Below are positions 1 to 11,896 of a stretch of DNA of 64,000 bases, piece after piece (the first letter of the stretch is position 1; the number at the start of each line of letters is the position of its first letter). A model generated the notes under the pieces. The model was not told the DNA's origin. It did not search any database and worked only from the letters and a program-made list of their open reading frames with translations. The position numbers and the translations under genes were made by a program. The stretch is taken from NCBI GenBank assembly GCA_950106755.1, contig OX467088.1, forward strand, positions 13,934,001 through 13,998,000. The letters run 5' to 3'. The stretch is from Climacium dendroides (lineage: Eukaryota > Streptophyta > Bryopsida > Hypnales > Climaciaceae).

Positions 1-3000
1 CAATTCAGTCAGTGTGGCCAGCACTTGCAGAGAGTGAGAGCATGCATCCCCAAATAAATGAAAAAAAATAAGGGTTCCATTCCCCAAACATTCAGCACGC
101 CCTCCCATATAAAATCTCCCGTATTCCTTCATTTCACCACCAACATCTACAAGTGTCCTAGATTCCACTCCCCCCAAGCCCAAAAGACCACCTTGAAATG
201 GAAAAGAAATAGAAAAAGAAAAAGAAAAAGAAAAAGGTGTACAGCAGGGGAATCAGAAAGAAAAATAATGAATACAATGCAGCCGTGTCTAGTAACGTGC
301 TACTTTACTAGTAACTTGCAACTGGCACTGCTCAATAATGCTAAGGTAAGGTGGGCCTGGCCTTTGACAGAGTCTACATGATGAAGACCTGCAGCAGCTC
401 AGCGATGGGCTTCAAGGAACACCATTTCAATGGCTTTCCAACAACCAAGTGCCCATTGCTTCTTCTCTTCTAAAGGATGAGACCTATCACCAAGGGACTT
501 TGCCAAAAAAAAAAAAAAAAATGAGCTGATTTTGGGACCTGTAGGGTCACTTTTGAGTTTGTAATGGTTCTTATAGGGTTGATGTAAACTAGAAGTGGGT
601 GTTGATGGGTAAGGCACGTGCACCTATGATCGTCACTATGTATAACTGAGCATAACTACTCTTATTTAACATAGGTCAACATAGGTCATCTTTGATTGAA
701 TCTTATTGGCAACTTGCAAGAGGATTCCAATGCACTTCAGCATGTGTTATTTGGATAGTGTATGAATGAGTTATGAATTTTCATACATATTTATCGATCG
801 AAAAATCAGCTTTCAAATCTCACATGCTCTAGTGTTTTTGATTGTGTATATCTTGTGGACTTGGTATCTTGGTGTTTTTTTAATTATATGCACATCTTCT
901 TAATGGATAGGTACCTATTATTGAAGAAATGATTTGAAAACATCCTACTACGAGAAAAAAAATTTGACCCTTCATGACTTTTGCATGCAATGTCCAAAAA
1001 ATACACTATCTTGATGCAGTGAAATCTCCTATCAAAAAATATTAAAAGTTTACCAATCTAATAATAGAAACCGTTCACAGTAAAAAAAAAAAAGTGACGG
1101 TTTTGGGTGTCCCTACCTCACCTAAGTACTGGAACATGCAAGCCCCGATAGACGCTGCTGTTGCTATAGAAGTTGTTGTTGCTGTTGCTGTAGAAGCTGT
1201 TGTTGCTGCTGCTGCTGCGGCTGCGATCGTTGTCTTCCCATTGCTCTCAGAGTTCCATTATTAGCAGCGTATGCAGATTTGCACTGTACATTACAGTAGT
1301 GTAGGAAGCTTTAGTAGTATTCTTGTGACGGTGTCCATGTTGTGTTGTTGACGCCGCTGGCGTATTTCGGAGACGAACGAACTTCAACTGCCCATGGATT
1401 TGTGATTGTGAAGACAAAGCTTTTTTGAGACTTTGGGGGGAGGTTTTGAGGAGGTTTTGGGTTGCTGATGAGGTGAAGTTCGAAGATTCGAGTGGAGGAC
1501 TTTCGTGTTCGCAATGGTACGTTGGCTATGGCGGGGACGATGTTGGTTTCTTGAGCTTACGTATAGCTTTGTTACCCTGTTTTCAAGATTCTTTTGTGTT
1601 GCTCTCTTCTATTTCGACTGTGTAAGTGGTTGTTAAGTGTGTATATTGAAGGGTTTTTTTTGTGTGTGTGGGGGGGGGAGTGTTTGTTCGTGGCGATGTT
1701 GTAGCTTGGTTTGGTTTGTGTTGATTGCTTTTGCCTGTTTTTCTTGCCTTTGGCGCTGATCTTTAAGACTTAGGTGGGGCGAGTATTTATGAATTGAGTG
1801 GAGTCTGGTGTTCATTTGATCGTTGCGTGTGCAGAGGTTCGTCAAGTAGCCGCGCTCGGTGGAATTGATACAGAACTCGGTACTTTCTTGGGTGAGTTTT
1901 TTTTCTCTTTTGATTATGATTCCTTCATTTGTCATGTTGGGTTGGTGTGTTTCCGTTTTAGATGCTTTTGGGAATGTGGAAAGTCCGACTTATTTTGAGG
2001 TTGAGTGATGATGGTAAGATTCTCTCATTGGCACGGAGTTTGATCAATTTATCATGGCGAATTTTGGGCACTACATTGCGTAGATGCCCTTAGCCATGTC
2101 CATGGCTTGCTTGCCTGTCAAGTGGCTCTGATCGTTGTCCGCCAATTCCTTGAGCACAATTTTCCAAAACTGAGGTTTGCTGACAATAATAGAAGTTCGA
2201 AAGTAAATAAAGGTCTCGCTGAGTCTGCACTCAAAGTTTGCATGAACTTTTTGATTAACCTCTAGAGGACCAAGGTTTGAAACGGACCAATTCAATTGAT
2301 CATTCTGGGGAAAATATGCGCTGGATGGGGACAAATTTTATATCAATAGAAGCAATGAAAAGTTGACCATGAACATTGTATGGGGAGGTCCAAAAATTAA
2401 TTAAAATTGGGTAAAAGAAAGTCTTCGTATGACCTACTCAAAATTGCTAAAAATAGCATCAGTCTCGAGTTGGGACTATCGGTCCTTTTCTGATTAAGTG
2501 GTTGGAACTGGAGTGAGTTTGTCATGCCAATGGAGCTCACAACCCAATGCTGCTCTTTATGTGTACCAGGTAGGTTAGACATTGAGCGCGTGTGACCTAA
2601 CCTAATTTTATCTCGTTTGAATCATCAATGTTCTGTAGTATGAATTAAGAGCTTTTCCTCTGCTGCACTCTGATAGGTGCAATACACCCTCTAGAAACTG
2701 AATTTGAAACTGGGTAAAGTAAACTTCTTATCGCTGATTTGTTCTTCCTTATATAGCCAGTAAACCCGCACCGTGACCTTGATCCTTGTAGCCTTGTTAC
2801 AGCTGAGGTTTAATCCACAAATTATTCCTGGCTTCAATTTGTACATTATGTGGTCATGTTCTTTATTTAGCAGTTTTCAGTAGGTCATGTGTGACTTTCT
2901 TTTGCTCAATTTTTCTTTATTTTTGACCTACACATGCAAAGTTCTTCGCTGATTATGCTGACAAAGAATTTCCTCATCCAAATTACATGTTTCACAATAT

Positions 3001-3152
3001 GATGAACCGAATTGGTCATTTTACAATCGTGAATCCTTGGTCTCTTGGGGTTTAAGTCTCACGCTGTTTGTGCTCTTCTCCTCTGACTCCATTGCTCAAT
3101 TTGTGAAATTGAGCTCAGATTTCAATCAAGAAGAAGGTGAGACGCCAGCACC
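1..3152. other. Intergenic region and probable 5' leader of the LEA_2 gene
   Basis: No convincing protein gene is visible. A short GAAAAA repeat lies near 207-236, an A17 run near 505-521 and a GTT/GCT trinucleotide-rich patch near 1150-1235. A segment near 1834-1891 is bounded by an acceptor-like TGTGCAG and a donor-like GGTGAGT, and another AG lies just upstream of the LEA_2 start near 3119. These would fit a non-coding leader exon and a spliced 5' UTR, but that is inference from splice-like signals only. Confidence 0.35.
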
Positions 3153-4034
3153 ATGGCTGGACGAGGAGAACGGGTTCACCCTGCTCACTATGACCCTGAG
3201 ATTTCTGAACCTGTAAGCCCTACAGCAACCGAGAGATCCACCGCCACAGGCTATAGTTTCCATCCCAACTACCAACCTCTGAAAGCCTACACAACGCCAG
3301 GCTATGAGAGTCCCAACCGCCCCCCACCAACAGAAATCGGCCGACCTCCCATCAGACCCCTCCAACCTCCCAAGCCTATCAAGCCTGTCAAGTCTCGCAA
3401 CAAAAACAACGGCAGAAAGTGCTGTAGACGATGCCTGGTCACCTGTTGCATCTTCCTCGTCTTGTTGATCTTCCTTTTAGGCCTTGGAGCGCTCATCATT
3501 TGGATCGTCTTCAAGCCCCAGATCCCTCAGTACAGCGTCCAAGACGTTCGCATCAACAAGATGAATGTCACCGCAACTTACGACAGCGCATCTGCGTCTC
3601 TTCAGCCCACGAACCCGACGTTTGTTGACACTGATATTGTGTTTACGCTTCATGCCAAGAATCCGAATAAGAAGATTAGGATTGACTACAGGAGGGTGAA
3701 CATTCAGACGACGTATGAAGGAGCTAATGTGGGGAAGGCGACAATTCCAGGGTGGTACCAGGAGGTGCAGAACACAACTGTTGTTAAAAGTGATATTTTG
3801 GCCACGAAGGCTCCTTTGACCGTCACCCAGGGGTCGAGTTTGCTGGTGAGTATCAAGGCGAATAATGTGCCCTTGCATGCGAGAATCGATACCCGAGTGG
3901 CGATCAAGATGGGGTCGTGGTTGACGCCGGCTGTGTGGATTCATGTCAATTGCAATTTTCAGGTGGCGCCTCCGAGTGCTCCTGGTGGGGCGAAACTGCT
4001 CAGCAAGAGTTGTAAGTGGAAGTGGAAACCTTAG
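3153..4034 (+). CDS. LEA_2 / NDR1-HIN1-like (NHL) membrane protein
   Basis: A 293-residue single-exon protein with a good initiation context (CACCATGGC). Residues 1-90 are a proline-rich, basic cytosolic tail (KPIKPVK near 74-80). A cysteine cluster follows at 90-99, then one transmembrane segment at about 96-119, then KPQIPQYSV. The extracellular half (about 160-275) has the LEA_2 pattern, with NPN at 170-172 and NxT glycosylation-type sites near 138 and 207. The protein ends in a basic KSCKWKWKP tail. LEA_2/NHL proteins are plasma-membrane proteins linked to stress and defence signalling, with no enzymatic activity known; that role is family knowledge. The C-terminal codons are the first unit of a three-unit tandem repeat running into the 3' flank. 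Family assignment is firm; the specific function is unknown. Confidence 0.85.
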   Translation: MAGRGERVHPAHYDPEISEPVSPTATERSTATGYSFHPNYQPLKAYTTPGYESPNRPPPTEIGRPPIRPLQPPKPIKPVKSRNKNNGRKCCRRCLVTCCIFLVLLIFLLGLGALIIWIVFKPQIPQYSVQDVRINKMNVTATYDSASASLQPTNPTFVDTDIVFTLHAKNPNKKIRIDYRRVNIQTTYEGANVGKATIPGWYQEVQNTTVVKSDILATKAPLTVTQGSSLLVSIKANNVPLHARIDTRVAIKMGSWLTPAVWIHVNCNFQVAPPSAPGGAKLLSKSCKWKWKP

Positions 4035-4244
4035 GTTTATCAGAGGTCTTTCTTTTGGCTTTGAAAGTATAGAGACATGCGCTCAGCAAGTCTTGTAAGT
4101 AGAAGTGGAAGCGGAAGCCTTAGGTTTATCACACATCTTTTGGGTTTGAAAGTGCAGAGACATCCGCTCTACAAGTCTTGTAAGTGAAAGTGGAAGCCTT
4201 AGGTTCAGCAGATTCCTTTTGGCTTTGAAAGTATAGAGACATCC
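3998..4244 (+). repeat. Three-unit tandem repeat (83-85 bp) over the LEA_2 stop codon
   Basis: Unit starts are at 3998, 4081 and 4166. Unit 1 encodes the last residues (SKSCKWKWKP) plus the stop and the proximal 3' UTR. Units 2 and 3 repeat the same coding-like stretch and the following TTAGGTT...CTTTGAAAGT...AGAGACAT segment. In the same frame the copies contain early stops (TAG in unit 2, TGA in unit 3), so only unit 1 is translated. Confidence 0.85.
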
Positions 4245-5289
4245 CCAGGAAGAATAGAATCGTCTCACTTCCAAGGTTTGGGGTTTAGGGTTTTAATATG
4301 GTCGTGGTGCACAAGTGGTTTATTTATATGTGATAGTTCGTGATTGAGCTCCATTGTGAACTTCGCTATGTTTAGTCAGCCTGTATAGAAGGTCCTCGTC
4401 CCAATCGCTTTTAAAGTTTCCCATTATTTGTTGTTGACCTTGGACGCTGCCCGTAGCCTTTTGCGTGTTGTGCAACCGTACCTGCCTAATGGTGTCTGAA
4501 GAGTTTTGTCAAGGTCTCCGTCAGAGAGGACTTGTTTCGTATCTGACGTTGTGTAGGTTGTCTATTTATTATCCTTCTTTTCTAATTTGCACAATCATGC
4601 TTGCCGCTATGAAATTGCAACTGTACGTATCCTTGACTTGCTTTTCAAGTAATGTACTTCACCGTGATCCAACTGCCAGTTGGTCACTGAATCTTTGAGA
4701 TCTGGTGACGGAAAGTTTCGGAAGACCAAAAACGTTGAGGCTGAACTCTGGTTGACCGACCAGTTGAATTGGTAACTCTTATCACGGTCTTGTGAAGCTG
4801 TAGACGTTTTGAAGGTGTAATTATGCATGATGTAGCCATAATAGGATCACCCTTTTTTGTTTGCTTTCTTCATTGAACTGTGATACAACATCCTAAATTA
4901 CATCTGTCAAAAAACAGCACTAATCTTTCCTTTCAATAGTGCATTCCAACTATAACTTCTTGACTTTGCTTGCTTGGCCTTCATTTAACTAACAGTCTCT
5001 TTTTGACCTTGGATTGTTTGGAAATCGTTCACTTCGAATTTACAAATCATGCAAATTCATAATCTACAATAAAATAAAACAAGTGAGGTACAACTTGGAA
5101 GGGAAGTATTCCCCACCAATGTAAGTCTATGCATACAACTGGACTAAAAACAAATACTCTAGGCCCAAGTCTCTGTGTAGACATATTTGACTCCCGAGAA
5201 ACTTGTCCTCTATGCCCTATCGAGGACATTCTAGAAATCAATCCTGAAGGAGGAGCTAATTACATCAATGCTTCTACTTCAAAGCAAAC
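4245..5289. other. Intergenic, no gene seen
   Basis: The 3' flank of the LEA_2 gene on the left and the 3' flank of the minus-strand DOMON-b561 gene on the right, so the two genes are convergent. No open frame here has coding character or a recognisable motif. Confidence 0.5.
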
Positions 5290-8171
5290 CTAAAGGGCAT
5301 CATCTATCTCTTGAGGCTGAATACTCACATTGCGCATCCGCTCTTTTTTTCTCCTGCGGTTGTGAAACCATCTAGTCCACATCCAAACCTCAAGCACTGC
5401 ACTGACAGCAACCAGGAACGCAATACACGCAAAGTAGGCTACGCGGTACCTGTTGCCGGGGTCTAAGATATCAATACCCGTAATGACATTGACGACGATC
5501 AGAATGATGGTGGTGTACCCAATCAGGTGGTGGTACACATTCCAATACTTGCGCCACTTGTTGTCCTTGTGTGGCCTCAGGACCAAGGCCAACACCTATA
5601 ACACCACCAATAAGGGAGTCAGAACGGAAATTGCAAACTCCAGCCAGCAGCCAGAGCTCTGAGACTCTCATGTTCCACCCAGGAATAAGAGTTTTCAGAA
5701 TCTCAAATTTGCAAAGTGCCCAATTTACAATAAGACCTCTCTAAATTTGACCTTCCCACAAAACATTGAAAAATATCTCGCACAATCGTCACAAATTCAA
5801 ACTATGTCATATTTGTTTCTTTACAAACCAACAAAGCCATATCAAAGAGGTAAGAGTGAAGCAAGAATGATTCATATCAAACAACACAATTTGTGCATTG
5901 TGGCACCCACTAATTTGCTTAGTGCAACGTCAAAATGCATTGCCATTTAACAGTAGGCTATTACTTCTCATAATGAAACTCTATTTCCATCCATGGCACA
6001 ACTCATGATTGATTTACAAAAGTCCAATTTTATTAAAGCCATGTTATATGCACATGCACAAGCTGAGAACTAGACTCCGGGAGATCCAGATTTGGGCAAG
6101 GGCCAAGGGCTGATCCTACCTGAAGAGTGGTGAAGACAAAGATGGCAACTCCAAGGTCTCGGTGCTTGTGGTATAGCAGCACTGGCGCGTAGGTCTGGAG
6201 TCGCAAGCCCATGCCAAAGCCCACCACACCCAAGACGTACGCTGATGTCTGGCATGCTCTGTGAAGGTGGAACCACAAGGGATCCGAACCATGCAAGTAA
6301 CGTGCAACCATCACTCCCAGTGGCATCAACATCCCATACGAAACCACATTGATAATCCCATGGGCCTGAACATCCCCACATCAACCGCAATACCACACCA
6401 TCATTAGTGTATGGGCACAAACTCAAGGTTGCCAATTCCCTAAATGAAAAACTGACAAAACGAAGGATACCATATGTCCTTGTGCCTCGCGAACAGTAAA
6501 AAACAGAACACTAAAGCTGACGTACTCCTGGGTAAAATTCGCAGGTTTGTAGGGTTCTTGGCAAGGTTGATTATGGACAAAAACTTCAAAATTTCACTAA
6601 GCCTATCCACTGCTCTGCAACAAAATTTCAAACTTTCATAACTAATTCATATTGAATCCAAATACAGAGTAATATGTTTTTTATTACGTTGAAATCCTCT
6701 TGAAAACGGGAACAAAAACTTACATTTTTGAGGTGCTCGTTGTCACTGATGGAGGTGAAAGCGCCGGTGACCATGTCGATGTTCACTCGGGAGGCCCGAT
6801 TCTCGGCCGTGAGGTGATGGCCACCGGGGCTGAGCGTGGGGAGCACCACACGGAAGCCTTTGTTCCACACATGGTTCAACGACGCCGTCTGGTTGGAGGC
6901 CAAGTGCAAAGTGGTGAAGATGGTGACCACGGTGCCAGCCCCTTCCACAGAAGTGTCTCTGTACAGCACGCTCAAATTGGAGACGGGGTAAGGCGGAGTC
7001 TCAGGGTGGTACGCCACAGCCACCGTCAAGTCATACTGGTACACCACCACATTCGCCCGCGCCGTGTCCCAAAACGCCACCAGCGCTTGCGTTCCTGGCA
7101 TCAAGCCTCCCGTAGGGTTGATGCCCCAGCCCACCCAGCCCGCCACACTGTCCGCATCCTCTGTAACAAATTAATGGACAGCTTAGAAGTGAAAACAATT
7201 GCATTGCAAGAACACCAGTTCTCCCTCCATACCAAATACAAGCCCTGAGCAAATTTCAGCATGGCCATCTTTGTTAAAATGGCATGAATCAGAGCACCAA
7301 AATTGTGAGATTAAAGTGTGCAATGCCCTAAAGCTAGAGCTTTGGACAAATGCACAAAATGTGGAGGGTTGGGTTGATGCCCCAGCACGCCCGACCCACC
7401 AAACTGCTCACATCCTCATGACAAGGTAATGGATAGTTAAGCAGAAGAGAATTTTTTTTCAACTAAACAAACTCTAGCTTCATACCAAATATAGTAGACA
7501 TGCCAATCAGTACAAAACCCAGGTTTCACATGGCTTTGCAAATGAATCCCAAGTTGATTTGAAACTTCCAGTAACTTTCGATTAAAGCCTCAAAATGTCC
7601 ACAAGAAAGATGGCTCTAGAATCACGTATTTCTTATTATTTAAGATGCACGCACTGATGAGAACTGGTCAAACAAGTGCTTCCTTTTCACCGCAAATCCA
7701 TTGCACATTACTATTCTCACTTGGCAAGAGAGTAAAAGTTGGTCATACAAGAAAGTTTATTGCAATTCTACAATGGACGATTGTGTGAATACACAACTAG
7801 ACAAAGGACGGACGCAAATTCGGAGCTACAAGAAAGAGAACCACCTTTCTTACAACATGAACGAAAATCTCTTGCCATCATTCCACGCAGCTGGTGTGTC
7901 GTTCGTACGCAGAGAAGGAGAATTGTGCAATCAATAGCATTCGAGACCTCAACAAATTAATGGAACCATATTCCATACCTGTGAATGCGAAGTCGATAGT
8001 GTGGTTGGACGAGTGCAACGTCCAGGCAAGAGAGGCACCCAGTGACCCCAGCTTGCTACAATTCGTGAAGCTCCTGGCAGTGAAGGTTCTGTTGCAATCT
8101 TGTGCAATTGCTCCCTCCAAGCCCACAACCAGCGCAACAACCAGTATCCACAATTGGAACGCCGAAGCCAT
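5290..8171 (-). CDS. DOMON domain / cytochrome b561 membrane protein (CYB561-DOMON, AIR12-like N-terminus)
   Basis: Four exons: 8171-7979, 7160-6724, 6365-6120 and 5595-5290. Together they give 1182 nt and 393 residues, with consistent phase and GT-AG borders. Residues 1-24 are a signal peptide (MASAFQLWILVVALVV). Residues 25-210 are a DOMON domain (GWVGWGINP near 71-79), expected to bind haem or sugar on the apoplastic side. Residues 211-355 are a cytochrome b561 core with the conserved histidines: H212 (AHGIIN), H245 (HLHRACQ), H278 (YHKHRDLG) and the YHH pair near 314-315. A basic tail ends the protein (NRRRKKERMR). The family carries electrons across membranes between ascorbate and an acceptor. 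The start was chosen because it begins the signal peptide. Intron 1 (818 bp) contains a decayed copy of the exon 2 border. The protein looks intact. Confidence 0.88.
7115..7492. repeat. Partial duplication of the exon 2 5' border inside intron 1 of the DOMON-b561 gene
   Basis: Positions 7115-7240 (start of coding exon 2 plus the adjoining intron end, on the minus strand) are repeated with divergence at 7371-7492, offset about 256 bp. Shared blocks include GGGTTGATGCCCCAGC, then GTAATGGA / TTAATGGA, and CATACCAAATA at the far end. The second copy has lost a usable reading frame and is a relic. Confidence 0.75.
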
Positions 8172-8806
8172 CACGATCCTCTGCTGGAACAACAGTTTTT
8201 GCAAGTCATTTAATGGATGCTTTCACAGCACAACAAACTCCAAAATACCACCCAGAAGATTGCCAACAGAGAGAAAACCCAAGCACACCTCCTTCGAAGC
8301 AAACTCTTGACTATATATTCCGTCAAGCTGCATCCACTCGCAAATTGCTAGTGCCGATAACCAGCTCACCCAAAACAGGAAAATTGAAGCTGCACTCAGC
8401 TGGAACACAACCATATGTAATGTACCATACCGGCGACTAAGTTACATTGAGTTGATTCAGTTTCTGCAGTAGTGCAGTGATGAGAGCTCAAGGGCTGGGA
8501 TGCAACTCCAGTCGAACAAAAGCTTGAAAAAAGTCACGGCAGGAACTCGAAATGCGCGTGCCAGGGGTGCGCAAGAAGGGTCGCCGCAAGGTGCGAAAGT
8601 TGCGAGACCCGGGATATAAGGCTTTACAGGTTCCTGTGCCGACAGAGCCTCGTTTCGATGCTTCGATGACACCTTCCAGTGACTCATTCCCCAGCAAAAA
8701 CTGGCCAGGCAATTCAAAGATCCTGTGGCCTTAAACCTAAACCCATGAAATTCACCACTTCCATGGCTCAATTAGCATGTACTGGATCTTCCGACGTCGT
8801 CGCAGA
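8172..8806. other. Intergenic: 5' flank of the DOMON-b561 gene and 3' flank of the RNase T2 gene
   Basis: Both neighbours are on the minus strand, so this 635-bp stretch should hold the RNase T2 3' UTR and the promoter of the DOMON-b561 gene. I see no recognisable gene and no clear TATA element. Confidence 0.45.
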
Positions 8807-9864
8807 CTAGAATTCACCGTCGGAGGAATCCATAGCTACATGAGAAGCTTGGGATTCTTCAGTGGAGACAGTGTGTCTGGATGGAACCCCGCCGTAAACC
8901 GGGAACTGGACCAAACCTCGACATGTTTTTTGGACAGGGCACTCGGTCAAAGTGGTTGCATCGTTCGCAACGCAGACGCGGACTTCGTGGAGCTGTTGGT
9001 TTCCATCAGGGTCCTTGTTGCACGCGATCTGAGGAGGATACCCAAGAAGCGCCGTCAGTGCGTTGGTGATGTTCGCCATCGGGTAGTGACGGTCGTCCGG
9101 AAGAATGCCGTGGTCGCGAAGAGCGCCGGCGATGTCGTATTGGTTGTAGAGGTCAAGGGAGGCTTGGAAGTATCGCCGCTGCGTGAGACCCGAGCACGCG
9201 CCGTGCTTGGACCATTCGTGTTTCCAGAAATCTTCGTTGCTTCGCGACTTGCACGCTAAGGTGCCCCAGGTCTTGTGCAAGTGATCCATCATTTCCGCGA
9301 GCTGCAATGCAAACCCTAATTTGCTCAGTTAACCCCAAATCAAAGTTAACGACAGCCTGCGTTCTTTTCTGGGAATTGGGGATTATTTTTACCTCGTTTG
9401 GATCGAACGCTCTGTTCCTGCATTTCGTTGGATATGTGCCGTCGTTGCGGTTGGGCCAGAGGCCGTGGATGCCGAAGACAGGGCCGGGTTCGCCAGTCAC
9501 AGGGAAGCAACAGCCCTTCTTGGTGTCGCAGTACGACCCCGGCCACTACCACAACACCGAACCAAGACCAAATCGAATCTCAAATTCCAAAATCGTACAG
9601 AACAGTAATCCTAGCACATTGAAGAACACGTTATGCGATTCGATTGTCAGTTCAAGCTTCGAATTAGGGTTTCGAGAAATTCGGGTTTCGTGGTTTCACC
9701 TGTTGCACAAGGAGGAAGTAGTCAAATCTGTTATCAACCTCACGTCGAGTACTCTTGGGTCTCCGAAAGGACTTGGAAGAGATGAATTGCCTTTCACCAT
9801 CTCCTTCCACCGACGAGAAGACCGCAAGGAACAGGACAGCGAGCGCCAGCAGCTGCAGCTCCAT
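8807..9864 (-). CDS. S-like ribonuclease T2
   Basis: Three exons: 9864-9700, 9545-9393 and 9301-8807. They give 813 nt and 270 residues, all junctions in phase 0 with GT-AG borders. Residues 1-22 are a signal peptide (MELQLLALAVLFLAV). The mature enzyme has LVQQWPGSYC at the exon 1/2 join, active-site block CAS1 FGIHGLWPN (His82) and CAS2 FWKHEWSKHGAC (His134, Glu135, Lys138, His139). All catalytic residues are present. RNase T2 enzymes cleave RNA through a 2',3'-cyclic phosphate and act in the vacuole or outside the cell, mostly in phosphate scavenging and RNA turnover. The insert between signal peptide and core (FRRPKSTRREVDNRF) is basic. The start was chosen because it begins the signal peptide; the frame is open further upstream. 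Confidence 0.9.
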
Positions 9865-11476
9865 TGGGACACACGCACTACCGAGAATTGTACGTAAATG
9901 CTGCTTGGGACTTCCGGCTGTGCACCTCAAATTCCTCCCAAATTTCGGAAGCACTGTAAAGAATTTTATAATCATGCATGACTGCCACCTCTCTCTTTCC
10001 TGGCAGTCGTTTGGTCTTCGCGGGTGTGGGGGCGGCAGTGTGCATTTAGCTGGTTTCGCCGCAATGGAGCTCATTAGCAGGCTGATTGTCAAGCCGATAT
10101 TGCGAATCGTTGCGGATAAAATCACACTGCCATTGTTAAGTGGGTCTCTTGCTTCCTTCTCTTCAGCTTTTGGTAACGGCGAGGATATCTTAGCGGCCAC
10201 TCCATTTTTTTCTTCCAGAACTTTCTCACATTCTGCATCTTGTCATTCCAGTCTCCTGCTCATACACTTTCTGAACTCTTTTGAAGCATTTGGCAGTCAC
10301 TTGGAGAATGTAGTGTACCAAGAAATAAATTAGGAAGGAAGTCCAAAGAAATTCATCCGTTAAGTCAGGCTACTTGTTTGTTTTGGTTGTTACGGTGAGA
10401 TCTCTTAGACCATGCATTCTCGGTCACATTTTTGGTAGTGTTAGAAAGTTCTCAGCGAGGAGGGGTGCACGGGTCTGGTTTCATGGCATTCGGACCTTTA
10501 ATGCAAAAGATATTGGATTTTGCAGTTTCTATGAATTAGAAAATTAGAAAATTATTTTGATTTTGATTTTGGCAATGGCATAGGGCACACTAGTAGGAAT
10601 GAAGCTTAGAATTCAACAATTTTATTGAGAGCATTAGTCCCCACCATTGCCTTGCATATGGGCCAAAATGCCATAGGCTAGGCCTAAGAGCTCAATCTCC
10701 TACACTATACTATGCTTAATCTATTTACAAGCATTAGGTGCACAAATTTTGGTTGTTTTTCGTTAATTTCCACTATACAAGTTTATCAATGCCCAAAGTT
10801 GATTATGTTGATGCAATGTATCCTCTTTGGGGTATGGAACCAATAAGGTTGAGAGATGTAAGTCTATTTGAAATATTTTTGAAAAAGTTCAATCAAGTTG
10901 GCCGTGAGGGCCCTAACGGCCTCCATTGTGCCTTGCATGCTTGTTATTTAGTTAGTTGTGCTCGTGTTGAGTCTTATATCTTTTTCGGTTAAGGTGTTCC
11001 TACTAAGCCATTTGTAGTTGGTAGTTCTTGTATTTTAGCTTTGCAATGAAATTTTGTTTCATTTGTGTCAAAAAAAAGAAGTTCAAGCACCTTCAAGGTA
11101 GAAGTAGGTCATTAATGGAATTATTGTCCTGATCGAGCTGATTGTCCAACCTATATTAGAGGCCTTGAAATTGCAATGCTTGCTAAGTTCAAAAAGTCCA
11201 TCAACACCTCTTTGTTGTGGGGATTTGGTTGCCCCATGGTGGCAATGTTCTAAAGTCTATTGTGACTCCCTCCAATGGAATTTAAGTCAAACACATAGTC
11301 CACCACATTCCATTTTGGATGTGTTTCAAAGGCTCAAAACATTATAGTTCTCCACAAATCTCTCCACTTATCAAAATGTTATAGCTACTCAATTAATACC
11401 TCTTAAATGCAAGGCTTTCACTATAAATTTAGCAATACTTTAAACTTCAATCAATGTGGACATGAGGAACATGAAA
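9865..11476. other. Intergenic, no gene recognised
   Basis: The 5' flank of the RNase T2 gene, then AT-rich DNA up to the left end of the large transposon. An 84-codon plus-strand open frame at 10738-10992 has no recognised motif. Its flanks do not look like a plant gene, so I do not call it. Confidence 0.4.
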
Positions 11477-11508
11477 AACACAGAATTCGTAATTTTTGCA
11501 CTTGGCCA
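11477..11508 (+). repeat. Left terminal inverted repeat
   Basis: Thirty-two bases starting AACACAGAATTCGTAA and ending CACTTGGCCA. It is the reverse complement of 28573-28604 except at one position (11482). Confidence 0.8.
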
Positions 11509-11896
11509 TATAAAATTGCACTTACAAATTTTTCGAGCAAAATCAACCTCATGACCAATAGGGGGGGTAAGTTGCCCTTTGAGGGGGGGGGCATTCAAAA
11601 TTGAAGAGGGGAGCACTGCTTTCTCTTTACAAAATGTTTTTTTTTTAAATTTGATTTGCCTCTTTATTGTGCAAATTAGAAAGTTTTCTTAAAAAATAAT
11701 TCAAAATTCGATGTACTGGTCATGCACTTGAATATAGAATTCAACATTTAAAAACCAACAAAAAAAATCTTTATTGAATTTACAAATAACTTTAGTATTT
11801 CACATGCAATACTACGTCAAACTAAGATCTTCTACTACACCATTGTTTCACTGAATTTACCAATCTCCAAAGTCTTGCTCAATGTAAAACTCAAAT

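Noticed and set aside
8457..8771. 104-codon minus-strand frame between the RNase T2 and DOMON-b561 genes
   Set aside because: Sits in the expected 3' UTR of the RNase gene and shows no recognisable domain.
10738..10992. 84-codon plus-strand frame in the RNase T2 upstream region
   Set aside because: No recognisable motif, no splice or promoter context, and moderate length for AT-rich DNA.
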